Shown: positions 16,559-25,973 of the stretch, piece after piece
Layout: each line of letters opens with the position of its first letter
Numbering within the stretch: position 1 is the first letter of the stretch
Assembly: GCF_014650815.1 (NCBI RefSeq)
Contig: NZ_BMVR01000011.1
Span: forward strand, 62,001-126,000
DNA length: 64,000 nucleotides
Reading direction: 5' to 3'
DNA from: Streptomyces flavofungini
GTDB taxonomy: Bacteria > Actinomycetota > Actinomycetes > Streptomycetales > Streptomycetaceae
Made by a program: the position numbers and the translations under genes
The notes under the pieces: model-generated
The model's database searches: none
What the model saw: only the letters and a program-made list of their open reading frames with translations
Told to the model about the DNA's origin: nothing

Positions 16559-17986
16559 ATGAGCAGTAGCACTACACAAACGTCGACGATCGGCGCCATC
16601 GGTGCGCCGAGCCGACGCAACACCGAGCTCGCGCTCCTGGTGTTCGCCGTCGTCATCCCGCTGTTCGCCTACATGAACGTGGGCCTCGCCATCTCCGGCG
16701 AGCTGCCGCCCGGCATGCTCGGCTACGGTCTGGGCCTCGGCCTGCTCGCGGGCGTCGCGCACCTCGTCGTGCGCAAGTTCGCGCCGTACGCGGACCCCCT
16801 GCTGCTGCCCCTCGCCACGCTGCTCAACGGCCTCGGCCTGGTGGTCATCTGGCGGCTCGACCAGTCGGAGAGGCTGCAGCAGCTCGGCAAGGCCTCCTTC
16901 GGGGCGTTCAGCGCGGCGGCTCCCAAGCAGCTGTTGTACTCGGCGATCGGCATCGCCCTGTTCGTCGCCGTGATGTTGCTGCTCAAGGACCATCGCGTCC
17001 TCCAGCGGTACACGTACATCTCGATGATCGGCGCGATGGGGCTGTTGCTCCTGCCGCTCGTGCCGGGCCTCGGCAAGAACATCTACGGCGCCAAGATCTG
17101 GATCCAGGTCGGCGGGTTCTCCATCCAGCCCGCCGAGTTCGCGAAGATCGTCATCGCGGTGTTCTTCGCCGGATACCTGATGGTGAAGCGGGACGCACTC
17201 GCCCTCGCCAGCCGCCGCTTCATGGGCCTGTACCTGCCGCGTGGCCGTGACCTCGGCCCGATCCTGGCCGTGTGGGCGATGTCGATCCTGATCCTGGTCT
17301 TCGAGACCGACCTCGGTACGTCGCTGCTGTTCTTCGGCATGTTCATCGTGATGCTGTACGTGGCCACGGAGCGCACCAGCTGGATCGTGTTCGGTCTGCT
17401 GATGTCAGCCATCGGCGCCGTCACCGTGGCCTCCTTCGAGCCGCACGTCAAGGTGCGTGTGGACGCCTGGCTCGACCCGTTCAACAAGGAAGTCATCGCG
17501 TCGACCGGGACCGACCAGATCGCCCAGTCGATGATGGCCTTCGGCTCCGGCGGCACGCTCGGCACCGGCCTCGGTCAGGGCCACTCCGACCTCATCGGCT
17601 TCGCCGCCAACTCCGACTTCATCCTCGCCACGTACGGCGAGGAGCTGGGCCTGGCCGGAATCATGGCCGTCCTGCTGATCTACGGCCTGATCGTGGAGCG
17701 CGGTGTGCGCACGGCGCTCGCGGCCCGCGACCCGTTCGGCAAGCTGCTCGCGGTCGGCCTGTCCGGCGCCTTCGCCATCCAGGTCTTCGTCGTCGCGGGC
17801 GGCGTCATGGGCCTGATCCCGCTGACGGGTATGACGATGCCGTTCATCGCGTACGGCGGTTCCTCGGTGATCGCGAACTGGGCCCTCGTGGGCATCCTGC
17901 TGCGCATCAGCGACACCGCGCGCCGCCCGGCCCCGTCGCCCGCCCCGAACCCCGACGCCGAGATGACCCAGGTGGTACGGCCGTGA
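16559..17986 (+). CDS. rodA: RodA/FtsW family SEDS peptidoglycan polymerase
   Basis: 475 residues from ATG 16559 (a TTG at 16550 is in frame). About ten to twelve membrane helices. SEDS signatures are seen in GAKIWIQVGGFSIQPAEFAKI, FETDLGTSLLFFGMF, the NSDFILATYGEELGL loop and the C-terminal MTMPFIAYGGSS. It polymerises lipid II with its partner class B PBP, encoded immediately downstream with a GTGA overlap. The position within the pstP-pknB operon marks it as RodA-like (often annotated FtsW in Streptomyces). Confidence 0.93.
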   Translation: MSSSTTQTSTIGAIGAPSRRNTELALLVFAVVIPLFAYMNVGLAISGELPPGMLGYGLGLGLLAGVAHLVVRKFAPYADPLLLPLATLLNGLGLVVIWRLDQSERLQQLGKASFGAFSAAAPKQLLYSAIGIALFVAVMLLLKDHRVLQRYTYISMIGAMGLLLLPLVPGLGKNIYGAKIWIQVGGFSIQPAEFAKIVIAVFFAGYLMVKRDALALASRRFMGLYLPRGRDLGPILAVWAMSILILVFETDLGTSLLFFGMFIVMLYVATERTSWIVFGLLMSAIGAVTVASFEPHVKVRVDAWLDPFNKEVIASTGTDQIAQSMMAFGSGGTLGTGLGQGHSDLIGFAANSDFILATYGEELGLAGIMAVLLIYGLIVERGVRTALAARDPFGKLLAVGLSGAFAIQVFVVAGGVMGLIPLTGMTMPFIAYGGSSVIANWALVGILLRISDTARRPAPSPAPNPDAEMTQVVRP

Positions 17987-19446
17987 ACAAGCCTCTGCGC
18001 CGCATCGCGATCTTCTGCGGCCTGCTCGTCCTCGCGCTGCTCGCCCGCGACAACTGGCTGCAGTACGTCAAGGCCGACCACCTCGCCGAGCACGAGATGA
18101 ACCGCCGAGTGCCCATCGAGCGGTACGCCCAGCCGCGCGGCGACATCATCGTCGACGGCAAGGCCATCACCGGCTCGCAGAAGGTCGACGGCGACGACTT
18201 CAAGTACAAGCGGACCTACAAGAACGGGCCCATGTGGTCGCCCGTGACCGGCTTCGCCTCGCAGCGCATCGGCGCCACGCAGATCGAGTCCATCGAGGAC
18301 CGCATCCTCACCGGCAACGACGACCGGCTCTTCTTCCGCCGCAGCCTCGACATGCTGACCGGCAAGAAGAAGGAGGGCGGCAACGTCGTCACGACGCTCA
18401 ACCGGGACGCGCAGAAGGCCGCCTACAACGGCCTGAAGGGCCTCGGCAAGGGCGCGGTCGCCGCCATAGACCCCTCGACGGGTGCGATCCTCGCGCTGGC
18501 CTCGACGCCCTCGTACGACCCCTCGAAGTTCGCCGGCAACACCAGCGCAGAGGCGGAGACCTTCGGGAAGCTCGACAAGGACGCCGACAAGCCGATGCTG
18601 AACCGCGCGCTGCGCGAGACCTACCCGCCCGGCTCCACCTTCAAGGTGGTCACGGCCGCGGCGGCGATGGAGCACGGCCTGTACACGGAGATAGACGAGA
18701 AGACGAAGTCGCCGCTGCCCTGGACGATGCCGAACACCACCACCGAGCTGAAGAACGAGGGCAACATCCCCTGCAAGAACGCCACGCTCCGCGAGGCGCT
18801 GCGGGTGTCCTGCAACACGGTCTTCGGCAAGATCGGCTCGGACCTCGGCAAGGACAAGATGCTGGAGACGGCCGAGAAGTTCGGCTTCAACGAGGAGCAG
18901 TTCGTCCCGGTCCGCTCGAACGCCTCCGTCTTCCCCGAGGAGATGGACAAGCCGCAGACCGCGCTCTCCTCCATCGGCCAGTTCGAGACCGCGGCGACGC
19001 CGCTGCAGATGGCCATGGTCACCTCGGCGATCGCCAACGACGGCACCCTGATGGAGCCGTACATGGTCAAGGAGCTCCAGGCGCCGAACCTCGACGTGAT
19101 CGAGAAGCACTCGCCCAAGGAGATGAGCGAGCCGCTGTCCAAGGAGAACGCGCAGAAGCTCCAGGACATGATGCAGACCGTCGTGAACGAGGGCACGGGA
19201 ACCAAGGCCAAGATCCCGGGCGTCACAGTGGGCGGCAAGACCGGTACCGCGCAGCACGGTCTGAACAACAGCAAGAACCCGTACGCCTGGTTCATCAGCT
19301 ACGCCAAGACCGACTCGGGCTCCCCGGTCGCCGTGGCCGTGGTCGTGGAGGACAGTGACGCCTCCCGTGGCGACATCTCCGGCGGTGGGCTCGCGGCGCC
19401 GATCGCGAGGGACGTGATGAAGGCGGTCATCGACAGCAAGAAGTGA
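17983..19446 (+). CDS. pbpA: Class B penicillin-binding protein PbpA
   Basis: 487 residues from the GTG at 17983, overlapping the rodA stop. An N-terminal membrane anchor (about 7-22) precedes a PBP dimerisation domain and a transpeptidase domain. Catalytic motifs: STFK (Ser218, Lys221), SCN (276-278) and KTGTA (419-423). It cross-links glycan made by the adjacent SEDS protein. No PASTA domains, which distinguishes it from PBPs of the PknB-sensing type. Confidence 0.94.
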   Translation: MNKPLRRIAIFCGLLVLALLARDNWLQYVKADHLAEHEMNRRVPIERYAQPRGDIIVDGKAITGSQKVDGDDFKYKRTYKNGPMWSPVTGFASQRIGATQIESIEDRILTGNDDRLFFRRSLDMLTGKKKEGGNVVTTLNRDAQKAAYNGLKGLGKGAVAAIDPSTGAILALASTPSYDPSKFAGNTSAEAETFGKLDKDADKPMLNRALRETYPPGSTFKVVTAAAAMEHGLYTEIDEKTKSPLPWTMPNTTTELKNEGNIPCKNATLREALRVSCNTVFGKIGSDLGKDKMLETAEKFGFNEEQFVPVRSNASVFPEEMDKPQTALSSIGQFETAATPLQMAMVTSAIANDGTLMEPYMVKELQAPNLDVIEKHSPKEMSEPLSKENAQKLQDMMQTVVNEGTGTKAKIPGVTVGGKTGTAQHGLNNSKNPYAWFISYAKTDSGSPVAVAVVVEDSDASRGDISGGGLAAPIARDVMKAVIDSKK

Positions 19447-19616
19447 CCCCTGTCACGACCCCTCCACATCGGTGCACGTTGCGATACCGGTCCTGTATCG
19501 GGTGACAGTTGCGGCCGGGTCACGTCAGGCGAGCCGGGTACGGTATGCCCGGACAGCACACCGCCGGACCGCGCAACTCGGTGCGGTCGGGACCGACGGA
19601 GAGGGCTGGAATAGCT

Positions 19617-21653
19617 ATGGAAGAGCCGCGTCGCCTCGGCGGCCGGTATGAGCTGGGCCAGGTGCTCGGCCGCGGCGGGATGGCGGAGGTCTACCTCGCG
19701 CACGACACCCGCCTCGGCCGCACCGTGGCGGTGAAGACGCTGCGAGTCGACCTCGCCCGCGACCCGTCGTTCCAGGCCCGGTTCCGCCGTGAGGCCCAGT
19801 CGGCCGCCTCGCTCAACCACCCGGCGATCGTCGCGGTCTACGACACCGGCGAGGACTACGTCGACGGGGTCTCCATCCCGTACATCGTGATGGAGTACGT
19901 CGACGGCTCGACGCTGCGCGAGCTGCTGCACTCCGGGCGCAAGCTGCTGCCCGAGCGCGCCATGGAGATGACCATCGGCATCCTCCAGGCCCTGGAGTAC
20001 TCGCACCGCAACCAGATCGTCCACCGCGACATCAAGCCCGCGAACGTCATGCTGACGCGCAACGGCCAGGTCAAGGTCATGGACTTCGGCATCGCCCGTG
20101 CGATGGGTGAGTCCGGGATGACGATGACGCAGACGGCCGCCGTCATCGGCACCGCACAGTACCTCTCGCCGGAGCAGGCCAAGGGCGAGCAGGTCGACGC
20201 GCGCTCCGACCTGTACTCGACGGGCTGCCTGCTGTACGAGCTGCTGACCGTCCGCCCGCCGTTCGTCGGGGACTCCCCGGTCGCGGTCGCCTACCAGCAC
20301 GTACGGGAAGAGCCGCAGGCGCCCAGCGTCTTCGACGCCGAGATCACGCCCGAGATGGACGCCATCGTCCTGAAGGCGCTCACCAAGGACCCGGACTACC
20401 GCTACCAGTCGGCCGACGAGATGCGCGCCGACATCGAGGCCTGCCTCGACGGCCAGCCCGTCGCGGCCACCGCCGCCATGGGCGCCGTCGGCTACGGCGG
20501 TCACCCCGACGACCAGGCCACGGCCATGCTCCGCTCGCAGAACGGCGGCGCGGGCCACGGCCAGACGTCCATGATGCCGCCGGTCAACCCCGACGACGGC
20601 TACGACGACGGGTCACGGCGCGGCCGCGGCCAGAAGAAGAGCAACACGTCGACGATCCTGCTGATCGCCGCGGGCATCCTGGTCCTGGTGGGGGCGATCC
20701 TCATCGGCAAGTGGGCGTTCACCGGCAGCAGCGGGAAGAGCGACGACACCAAGGCACCGAACTTCGTGGGCGAGACCCTGAAGGAAGCGCAGCGGTCGGC
20801 GAAGAACGTCGACCTGGAGATCGTGGTGTCCAAGCGCGAGCCCTGCGAGAAGTACCCCAAGGGGGAGATCTGCTCGCAGGACCCGGGTGCGGACGCGAAG
20901 GTCGAGAAGGGCGACACGATCAATGTGGTCGTGTCGACCGGTGCGCCGAAGGTGGCGGTGCCGAGTGTCATCGGCATGGACGTCGACAAGGCCACGGAGA
21001 AGCTGGAAGCCCCCAAGTACGGCTTCGTCGTCAAGACCAAGCAGGTGGAGTCCCCGGAGACCGAGGGCAGCGTCCTCGAGCAGGACCCGACCTCCGGTAC
21101 GGAGCGCCAGAAGGGCAGCACCATCACGCTGAGCGTGGCCAAGAAGAAGTCCCAGACCCCGGTCCCGGACGTCTCCGGGCAGACCTGGGAAGCCGCGAAG
21201 AAGCAGCTGGAGGACAACGGCCTGAAGCCGGTCCGCTCGGACGTCGAGAGCGACAGCGTCGAGGAGGGCAAGGTCATCCAGACCTCGCCCGCGGCCAACA
21301 CCGAGGTCGACCCGGGCTCGACGGTGACCGTCCAGGTCGCCAAGAAGAAGGCCGAGGAGGAGCCGGAGGAGGCCACCGTCCCGGCGGTCGGCGGCCAGAC
21401 CCTCTCGGACGCCCGTGACGCCATCGAGGACGCCGACCTCACCGTGGGCACCATCACGGGCCCGCAGGACGACGACGCCCGTGTGGTCCTCTCCACGCCG
21501 AACGGCGGCCAGAAGGTCCCGTCCGGCACCGCGATCAACCTGGTGACCACCGGCGGCTCCGGCGGCGACCAGGGCGGCGGGAACAACGGCGGCGGCAACG
21601 GCGGCGGCTTCATCGAGGGCGCCACCGGCTTCGGCCGCCACGGGCGGGACTGA
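19617..21653 (+). CDS. pknB: PknB, PASTA-domain Ser/Thr protein kinase
   Basis: 678 residues from ATG 19617. The kinase domain (1-280) has the Gly loop GRGGMAEVY, Lys40, HRDIKPAN with Asp138, DFG Asp156 and an activation loop with threonines (MTMTQTAAVIGT). A juxtamembrane linker, one transmembrane helix (346-365) and four extracellular PASTA repeats follow, ending in a Gly/Asn tail. PASTA domains sense muropeptides or lipid II. It is the last gene of the operon and is followed by a strong terminator. The third PASTA unit begins VPDVSGQTWEAAKKQL. Confidence 0.95.
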   Translation: MEEPRRLGGRYELGQVLGRGGMAEVYLAHDTRLGRTVAVKTLRVDLARDPSFQARFRREAQSAASLNHPAIVAVYDTGEDYVDGVSIPYIVMEYVDGSTLRELLHSGRKLLPERAMEMTIGILQALEYSHRNQIVHRDIKPANVMLTRNGQVKVMDFGIARAMGESGMTMTQTAAVIGTAQYLSPEQAKGEQVDARSDLYSTGCLLYELLTVRPPFVGDSPVAVAYQHVREEPQAPSVFDAEITPEMDAIVLKALTKDPDYRYQSADEMRADIEACLDGQPVAATAAMGAVGYGGHPDDQATAMLRSQNGGAGHGQTSMMPPVNPDDGYDDGSRRGRGQKKSNTSTILLIAAGILVLVGAILIGKWAFTGSSGKSDDTKAPNFVGETLKEAQRSAKNVDLEIVVSKREPCEKYPKGEICSQDPGADAKVEKGDTINVVVSTGAPKVAVPSVIGMDVDKATEKLEAPKYGFVVKTKQVESPETEGSVLEQDPTSGTERQKGSTITLSVAKKKSQTPVPDVSGQTWEAAKKQLEDNGLKPVRSDVESDSVEEGKVIQTSPAANTEVDPGSTVTVQVAKKKAEEEPEEATVPAVGGQTLSDARDAIEDADLTVGTITGPQDDDARVVLSTPNGGQKVPSGTAINLVTTGGSGGDQGGGNNGGGNGGGFIEGATGFGRHGRD

Positions 21654-21688
21654 CGCCTCCGGCGTTACACCGGCGGTACAGCGGACAA

Positions 21689-21730
21689 GGACGAGGGCCC
21701 CGGCACCAGAAGGTGCCGGGGCCCTCGTCC
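21689..21730. terminator. Strong hairpin after pknB
   Basis: A perfect 19-bp stem (GGACGAGGGCCCCGGCACC and its complement) around a 4-base AGAA loop. It lies between the convergent pknB and sortase genes and probably terminates both. Confidence 0.9.
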
Positions 21731-21779
21731 GCGCTCCGGGCTCGCGTCCCGGGCTAACTCAGCGGGCCCTCGTCCCGGG

Positions 21780-22532
21780 CTAGCTCAGCTCCCGCGGCGG
21801 CGTCCGCTCGTTGTCCACCTTCTCGACCCGCTCCAACTTCCCCCACACCACATACCGGTAGTTCGAGGTGAAGACGGGGGTGCAGGTGGTGAGGGTGATG
21901 TAGCGGTCGGACTTCTTCGCGCCCGACTCCTTGGGGATCGGGTCCAGGACGCGGACGTTGTACTTCGAGGTCTCGGGGAGGGTCTTGTAGACCTTGTAGA
22001 CGTACCACTTGTCGCGGGACTCGAAGACGATCGGGTCGCCCTCGTCGATCTTGTCGATCTTGTGGAACTTCGCGCCGTGGCCGTCGCGGTGGGCGGCCAG
22101 GGTGAAGTTGCCCTTCTCGTCCTGGGGCAGGGCGGACTTGATGGGGGCCGTGTAGTACCCGGCGACGCCGTGGTTGAGGGTCTTGGTGTTGGTGCCCTTG
22201 GTGACCAGGATCTCGCCGCCGGTCATCGAGGGCACGTGCAGGAAGCCGATGCCGTCCTTGGTGTCGATGGCGCCGGGGCCCTTGGCCTCCCAGTGGTCGC
22301 GGACGCGGTTGCCCTGCTTCTTCGCCTCGCGGTCCGCTATGACGTTGGTCCACCACAGCGAGTAGGCGACGAACAGGCCGAGGATCACGCCCGCGGTGAT
22401 GAGGAGTTCGCCGAAGACGCTGACCGCCATCGCGATCCGGCCACGGCCGGGCTGCCGCGGCGCGGGCTTCGGCGCGGACTCCCCGGCCCGCTCGGCCCGC
22501 TCCTGCTCGTCCTCTTCGGTGGTGGCTGCCAC
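21780..22532 (-). CDS. srtE2: Class E sortase (SrtE2 position)
   Basis: 250 residues from the GTG at 22532; an in-frame ATG at 22622 would overlap the upstream sortase by 64 bp. A charged N-terminus, one transmembrane helix (about 33-58) and a class E/F sortase domain with His in LAAHRDGHG, the nucleophile Cys217 in TLTTC and an Arg at YR (226). Class E sortases cleave LAXTG signals and attach proteins to peptidoglycan. In Streptomyces coelicolor the equivalent pair anchors long chaplins. The neighbours (pknB, second sortase, pabA) match that locus as I remember it. Confidence 0.88.
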   Translation of the reverse strand: MAATTEEDEQERAERAGESAPKPAPRQPGRGRIAMAVSVFGELLITAGVILGLFVAYSLWWTNVIADREAKKQGNRVRDHWEAKGPGAIDTKDGIGFLHVPSMTGGEILVTKGTNTKTLNHGVAGYYTAPIKSALPQDEKGNFTLAAHRDGHGAKFHKIDKIDEGDPIVFESRDKWYVYKVYKTLPETSKYNVRVLDPIPKESGAKKSDRYITLTTCTPVFTSNYRYVVWGKLERVEKVDNERTPPRELS

Positions 22533-22558
22533 TGCATCTGCCCCGTCTGTCTCAGCGT

Positions 22559-23644
22559 CTAGTCGACCAGCGCGGGCGGCTTTCCCTTGGCGCGTGGCCG
22601 GTCTTCGACCATCTTGCCCCACACGATCATTCGGTACTTACTCGTGAACTCGGGGGTACAGGTGGTCAGTGTGATGTAGCGGCCGGGTTTCGTGAAGCCG
22701 GAGCCGGGCGGTACGGGGTTGAGGACCGCCGTGTTGCCGGGGCTGGTCTGCGGCAGGATGCTCGCCATCTTGTAGACGAAGTACCGGTCCTGCGTCTCGA
22801 TGACGATCGGATCGCCCGGTTTGAGCCGGTTGATGTACCGGAACGGCTCGCCGTGCGTATTGCGGTGACCGGCGAGCGCGAAGTTGCCCGGGTTCGCCTC
22901 CGGCATCGGGGTCTTGGTGCTGCCCTTGCTGTAGTGGCCGACCATGCCCCGGTCGAGGACCTTGTGCTTGTCGATGCCCTCGGCGACCGGAGTGACGACG
23001 TCCAGCTTCGGGATGTGCAGCAGGGCGAAGCCCTCGCCGGGTTCGAAGGCGCCCGGCTTGCCCTTGCCCTTCGCCCAGTCCTCCTGGAGCTTGCGGGCGG
23101 CCTCGTCGGCCTGCTGCTGAGCTCTTATGTTCGTCCACCACAGCTGGTACGTGACGAAGAGGAGCATCAGGACGCCGATGGTGATGAAGAGTTCGCCGAT
23201 GGCGCGGCTGGCGACGGTGGCGGGGCCCGGCTTCGCGGCACGGGCGGCGCGGCGGGCCTCGACCCGGGTGCGGGGGCGCTCCGCTTCGGCGGCGGACGTG
23301 GCCGCGGCCGGCCCGGACCCGGTGGCCGGGGGCTTCGCGCCCCGGCGGCCCTTGCGCTTGGCGGCCTTGCGGCGCGCCGCCCGTCCACCCGGGACGACCG
23401 CCTCCGGCTGCCCGGCAGCCACTATTCGGCGCGTGTCGGCCGTCCGCAGCCCGATGGTCTCGTCGTCCCGGGGAGGGTCGTACGCCGCCGGGTACGGCTC
23501 GGGCGGCACCTCCGCGTCCCCCAGCGCCTCCCCCGCGGGCGCCTCGGGCCCCACCTGCCCCTCAGCCGCCCCCGCCGCACTCCGGAACCACGGCGACGGA
23601 TGCTGCCCCGGCGCGGCGGCGTCGGGGCCACCGGGCACGGTCAC
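22559..23644 (-). CDS. srtE1: Class E sortase (SrtE1 position)
   Basis: 361 residues from the GTG at 23644, which overlaps the TGA of pabA (GTGA). A long cytoplasmic N-terminus (about 150 residues, acidic then Arg/Lys/Ala-rich) precedes a transmembrane helix (IGELFITIGVLMLLFVTYQLWW) and the sortase domain with LAGHRNTHG and Cys329 in TLTTC. It is a paralogue of the adjacent gene. It probably anchors LAXTG proteins such as the long chaplin at 57 kb. The long N-terminal tail is unusual for a sortase and may be a regulatory or phosphorylated segment. Confidence 0.88.
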   Translation of the reverse strand: MTVPGGPDAAAPGQHPSPWFRSAAGAAEGQVGPEAPAGEALGDAEVPPEPYPAAYDPPRDDETIGLRTADTRRIVAAGQPEAVVPGGRAARRKAAKRKGRRGAKPPATGSGPAAATSAAEAERPRTRVEARRAARAAKPGPATVASRAIGELFITIGVLMLLFVTYQLWWTNIRAQQQADEAARKLQEDWAKGKGKPGAFEPGEGFALLHIPKLDVVTPVAEGIDKHKVLDRGMVGHYSKGSTKTPMPEANPGNFALAGHRNTHGEPFRYINRLKPGDPIVIETQDRYFVYKMASILPQTSPGNTAVLNPVPPGSGFTKPGRYITLTTCTPEFTSKYRMIVWGKMVEDRPRAKGKPPALVD

Positions 23645-24279
23645 GCCGTAGCCCTGCCCACCACCGGCGCAAGCCCGCTCGACCGCCCCACCGCCCCCGC
23701 GTCGCCGCACTCCACCAGCCAGTTGGCCAGCATCAGGTGGCCGTGTTCGGTGAGGACGGACTCGGGGTGGAACTGGACGCCCTCGACCGGCAGTTCGCGG
23801 TGACGCAGGCCCATGATGATGCCGTCGGCCGTGCGGGCGGTCACTTCGAGCTCGGCCGGTACGGTGGCGGGCTCGGCGGCCAGCGAGTGGTAGCGGGTGG
23901 CGGTGAAGGGCGAGGGCAGGCCCGCGAAGACGCCCTTGCCCTCGTGCGTGACCGGCGAGGTCTTGCCGTGCAGGAGCTCCGGCGCCCGGTCCACCACACC
24001 GCCGTACGCCACCGCCATGGACTGCATGCCGAGGCAGACGCCGAAGACGGGCACGCCGGTGGCGGCGCAGTGGCGCACCATCTCCACGCAGACGCCCGCC
24101 TGCTCGGGCGTGCCGGGTCCGGGCGACAGCAGGACGCCGTCGAAGCCGTCCTGGGCGTGCCGCAGCTCGACCTCGTCGTTGCGCAGGACCTCGCACTCGG
24201 CGCCGAGCTGGTACAGGTACTGGACGAGGTTGAAGACGAAGCTGTCGTAGTTGTCGACGACAAGAATGCGGGCGCTCAT
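23641..24279 (-). CDS. pabA: Glutamine amidotransferase, PabA/TrpG type
   Basis: 212 residues. Class I glutamine amidotransferase with LLSPGPGTPEQAG, catalytic Cys82 in GVCLGMQS, and His171/Glu173 in FHPESV. It supplies ammonia for aminodeoxychorismate (folate) or anthranilate synthesis. No pabB or trpE partner is adjacent, so it is an orphan subunit placed between a small membrane protein (ATGA overlap at 24276) and a sortase (GTGA overlap at 23641). Confidence 0.92.
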   Translation of the reverse strand: MSARILVVDNYDSFVFNLVQYLYQLGAECEVLRNDEVELRHAQDGFDGVLLSPGPGTPEQAGVCVEMVRHCAATGVPVFGVCLGMQSMAVAYGGVVDRAPELLHGKTSPVTHEGKGVFAGLPSPFTATRYHSLAAEPATVPAELEVTARTADGIIMGLRHRELPVEGVQFHPESVLTEHGHLMLANWLVECGDAGAVGRSSGLAPVVGRATA

Positions 24280-24437
24280 TGGCCGTCCACCGTCACATCG
24301 TTGAAGGGCAGCAGCGGCTCCGCCCAGGGGAAGACGTACTGGAACAGCACATAGACGACCGCGAGGGCGAGCAGCAGCGAGAGCAGCGCCTTCACCCATG
24401 CGTTCCCGGGAAGATGCCGCCAGATCCAGCCGTACAT
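24276..24437 (-). CDS. Small single-span membrane protein
   Basis: 53 residues from ATG 24437, preceded by GGAAGGGA. A short amphipathic N-terminus (MYGWIWRHLPGNAWVKAL) runs into one transmembrane helix (about 17-37). The stop overlaps the pabA ATG (ATGA). Its conserved position between a sortase and pabA is familiar from Streptomyces, but I know no function. Confidence 0.75.
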   Translation of the reverse strand: MYGWIWRHLPGNAWVKALLSLLLALAVVYVLFQYVFPWAEPLLPFNDVTVDGQ

Positions 24438-24488
24438 GCCGTCCCTTCCGTCGTCAGGCGCCACCAGGCGTCGCCGTTCGGCACCAGA

Positions 24489-25184
24489 CTAACGGCGCAG
24501 TGCCTCGGGTTTCCCGGCCTCCACAGGCTGGGTGGCATCGAGGTGCGCCCAGGCGATCAGGCGGTGGCTGTGGCCCCACTCCGGTTCACAGGTGGTGAGG
24601 GTGAGATAGCGGCCGGGCTCGCGGTAGCCGGATTTGCGCGGGACGGGGTCGATGACACCGATGTCGGCGGGCAGGGTGCGGTACGGCTTCTTGTCGATGC
24701 GGTACGTGAACCAGGTCGTCCCGTCGGTCAGGACGACGGCGTCGCCGGGGCGCAGCTCGGGGAAGTCCTTGAAGGGGTCGCCGTAGGTGCGGCGGTGTCC
24801 GGCGACGGCGAAATTGCCCTTCTGGCCGAGCTTCGCGGTGCGGGCGTAGTGGCCGAGGCCCTTCTTGAGGGTGTTGGTGGCGGTGCCCTGGAGCACGGGC
24901 TTGTTCCACGTGAAACCGAAGCGGGGGATGTACATCACGGCGAAGGGCTTGCCGTCCGGGTACGCGGCGGGCTCCGGCGGCGCGGCGTCCGCGTCCCGGC
25001 CGGACCCCTGGGCGGCGACGGGCCGCCGCGCCCACTGGTCCTGCAACTGGTCGATCTGGCTGTCCATCGCGCGGTCGGCCTTCACCCCGGTCCAGAACAG
25101 GACGTACACGACGAACAGCACGATCACGGTGCCGATGGTGACGCACAGTTCGCTGACCGTCCTGACGATCACTCGCACCGGCAC
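24489..25184 (-). CDS. Third class E sortase
   Basis: 231 residues from the GTG at 25184, preceded by GGGGGA. An N-terminal transmembrane helix (about 10-30) is followed by a sortase domain with VAGHRRTYG, KPYRTLPADIGVIDPVP and Cys199 in TLTTCEP. The tail EPEWGHSHRLIAWAHL differs from the TP-F-TS-YR ending of the other two, so its sorting specificity may differ. It lies between the DUF881 gene and the small membrane protein/pabA. Confidence 0.87.
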   Translation of the reverse strand: MPVRVIVRTVSELCVTIGTVIVLFVVYVLFWTGVKADRAMDSQIDQLQDQWARRPVAAQGSGRDADAAPPEPAAYPDGKPFAVMYIPRFGFTWNKPVLQGTATNTLKKGLGHYARTAKLGQKGNFAVAGHRRTYGDPFKDFPELRPGDAVVLTDGTTWFTYRIDKKPYRTLPADIGVIDPVPRKSGYREPGRYLTLTTCEPEWGHSHRLIAWAHLDATQPVEAGKPEALRR

Positions 25185-25199
25185 GGGGTCCCCCAGGGG

Positions 25200-25973
25200 C
25201 TACTGCTCCACAGGCTTCGCGTAGTGGAGATCCACTGTGCCCGAGTAGCCGGGAAGAGTCACCGCCCCGTCGTCGTCGACTTTCCAGCCGAGCCCGTAGG
25301 CGTTGACGTAGAGCATGTAGTTCTGGATCTCCGGGGAGGCCGCCAGGGCCTGCTTGAGCTTGTCGGGGTCGCCGACGGCCGTGACCTTGTACGGCGGTGA
25401 GTAGACGCGGCCCTGGAGGATCAGGGTGTTGCCGACGCAGCGCACGGCGCTGGTGGAGATCAGGCGCTGGTCCATGACCTTGATGCCCTCGGCGCCGCCC
25501 TGCCACAGCGCGTTCACCACGGCCTGCAGGTCCTGCTGGTGGATGACCAGGTCGTTGGGCTGGGGCTCGGGGTAGCCGGGGAGCTTGGCGGTGGCGTCCG
25601 GCGGGGCGTCGGTGAGGGTGACCGTGACGGCGTCGCCGCCCAGCTTGCGGGTGCCCGCGTTCTTCTCCAGGGCCTTCAGACGGGCGTCGTCGGCCTTGGT
25701 GCCGGGGCTGTCGCGCTGGGCCAGGGAGTCGACGTCGCCGCGCAGGGAGCCGTTGGACTCCTCCAGGTCCTTGTTCTCGCGGCTGCGTTCCTGGATGAGG
25801 TCGGAGAGCTTCAACAGGGAGGCGTCCGTGCGGATGTTGGTGCCCTTGGCCGTGTTGAAGCTGGTGACGAAGATGAGGCCGGCGAGGGCGAAGACGGCGA
25901 TCGTGAGGAGCCGCACCGGGCGCCAGCGGCGGCCTCGACCGGTGCCTCCTGGGAAGTCGGCAGAATTGCTCAA
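25200..25973 (-). CDS. DUF881 family membrane protein
   Basis: 257 residues from a TTG at 25973; AAGGAG lies upstream and no better ATG or GTG exists. One N-terminal transmembrane helix (about 20-40), a coiled-coil segment (LKLSDLIQERSRENKDLEESNGSL) and a DUF881 domain containing DLVIHQQDLQAVVNALWQGGAEGIKVMDQRL. DUF881 proteins are found near division genes such as crgA in actinobacteria. It is divergent from crgA with a 148-bp intergenic region. A role in the divisome or cell wall is inferred from context. Confidence 0.87.
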   Translation of the reverse strand: MSNSADFPGGTGRGRRWRPVRLLTIAVFALAGLIFVTSFNTAKGTNIRTDASLLKLSDLIQERSRENKDLEESNGSLRGDVDSLAQRDSPGTKADDARLKALEKNAGTRKLGGDAVTVTLTDAPPDATAKLPGYPEPQPNDLVIHQQDLQAVVNALWQGGAEGIKVMDQRLISTSAVRCVGNTLILQGRVYSPPYKVTAVGDPDKLKQALAASPEIQNYMLYVNAYGLGWKVDDDGAVTLPGYSGTVDLHYAKPVEQ

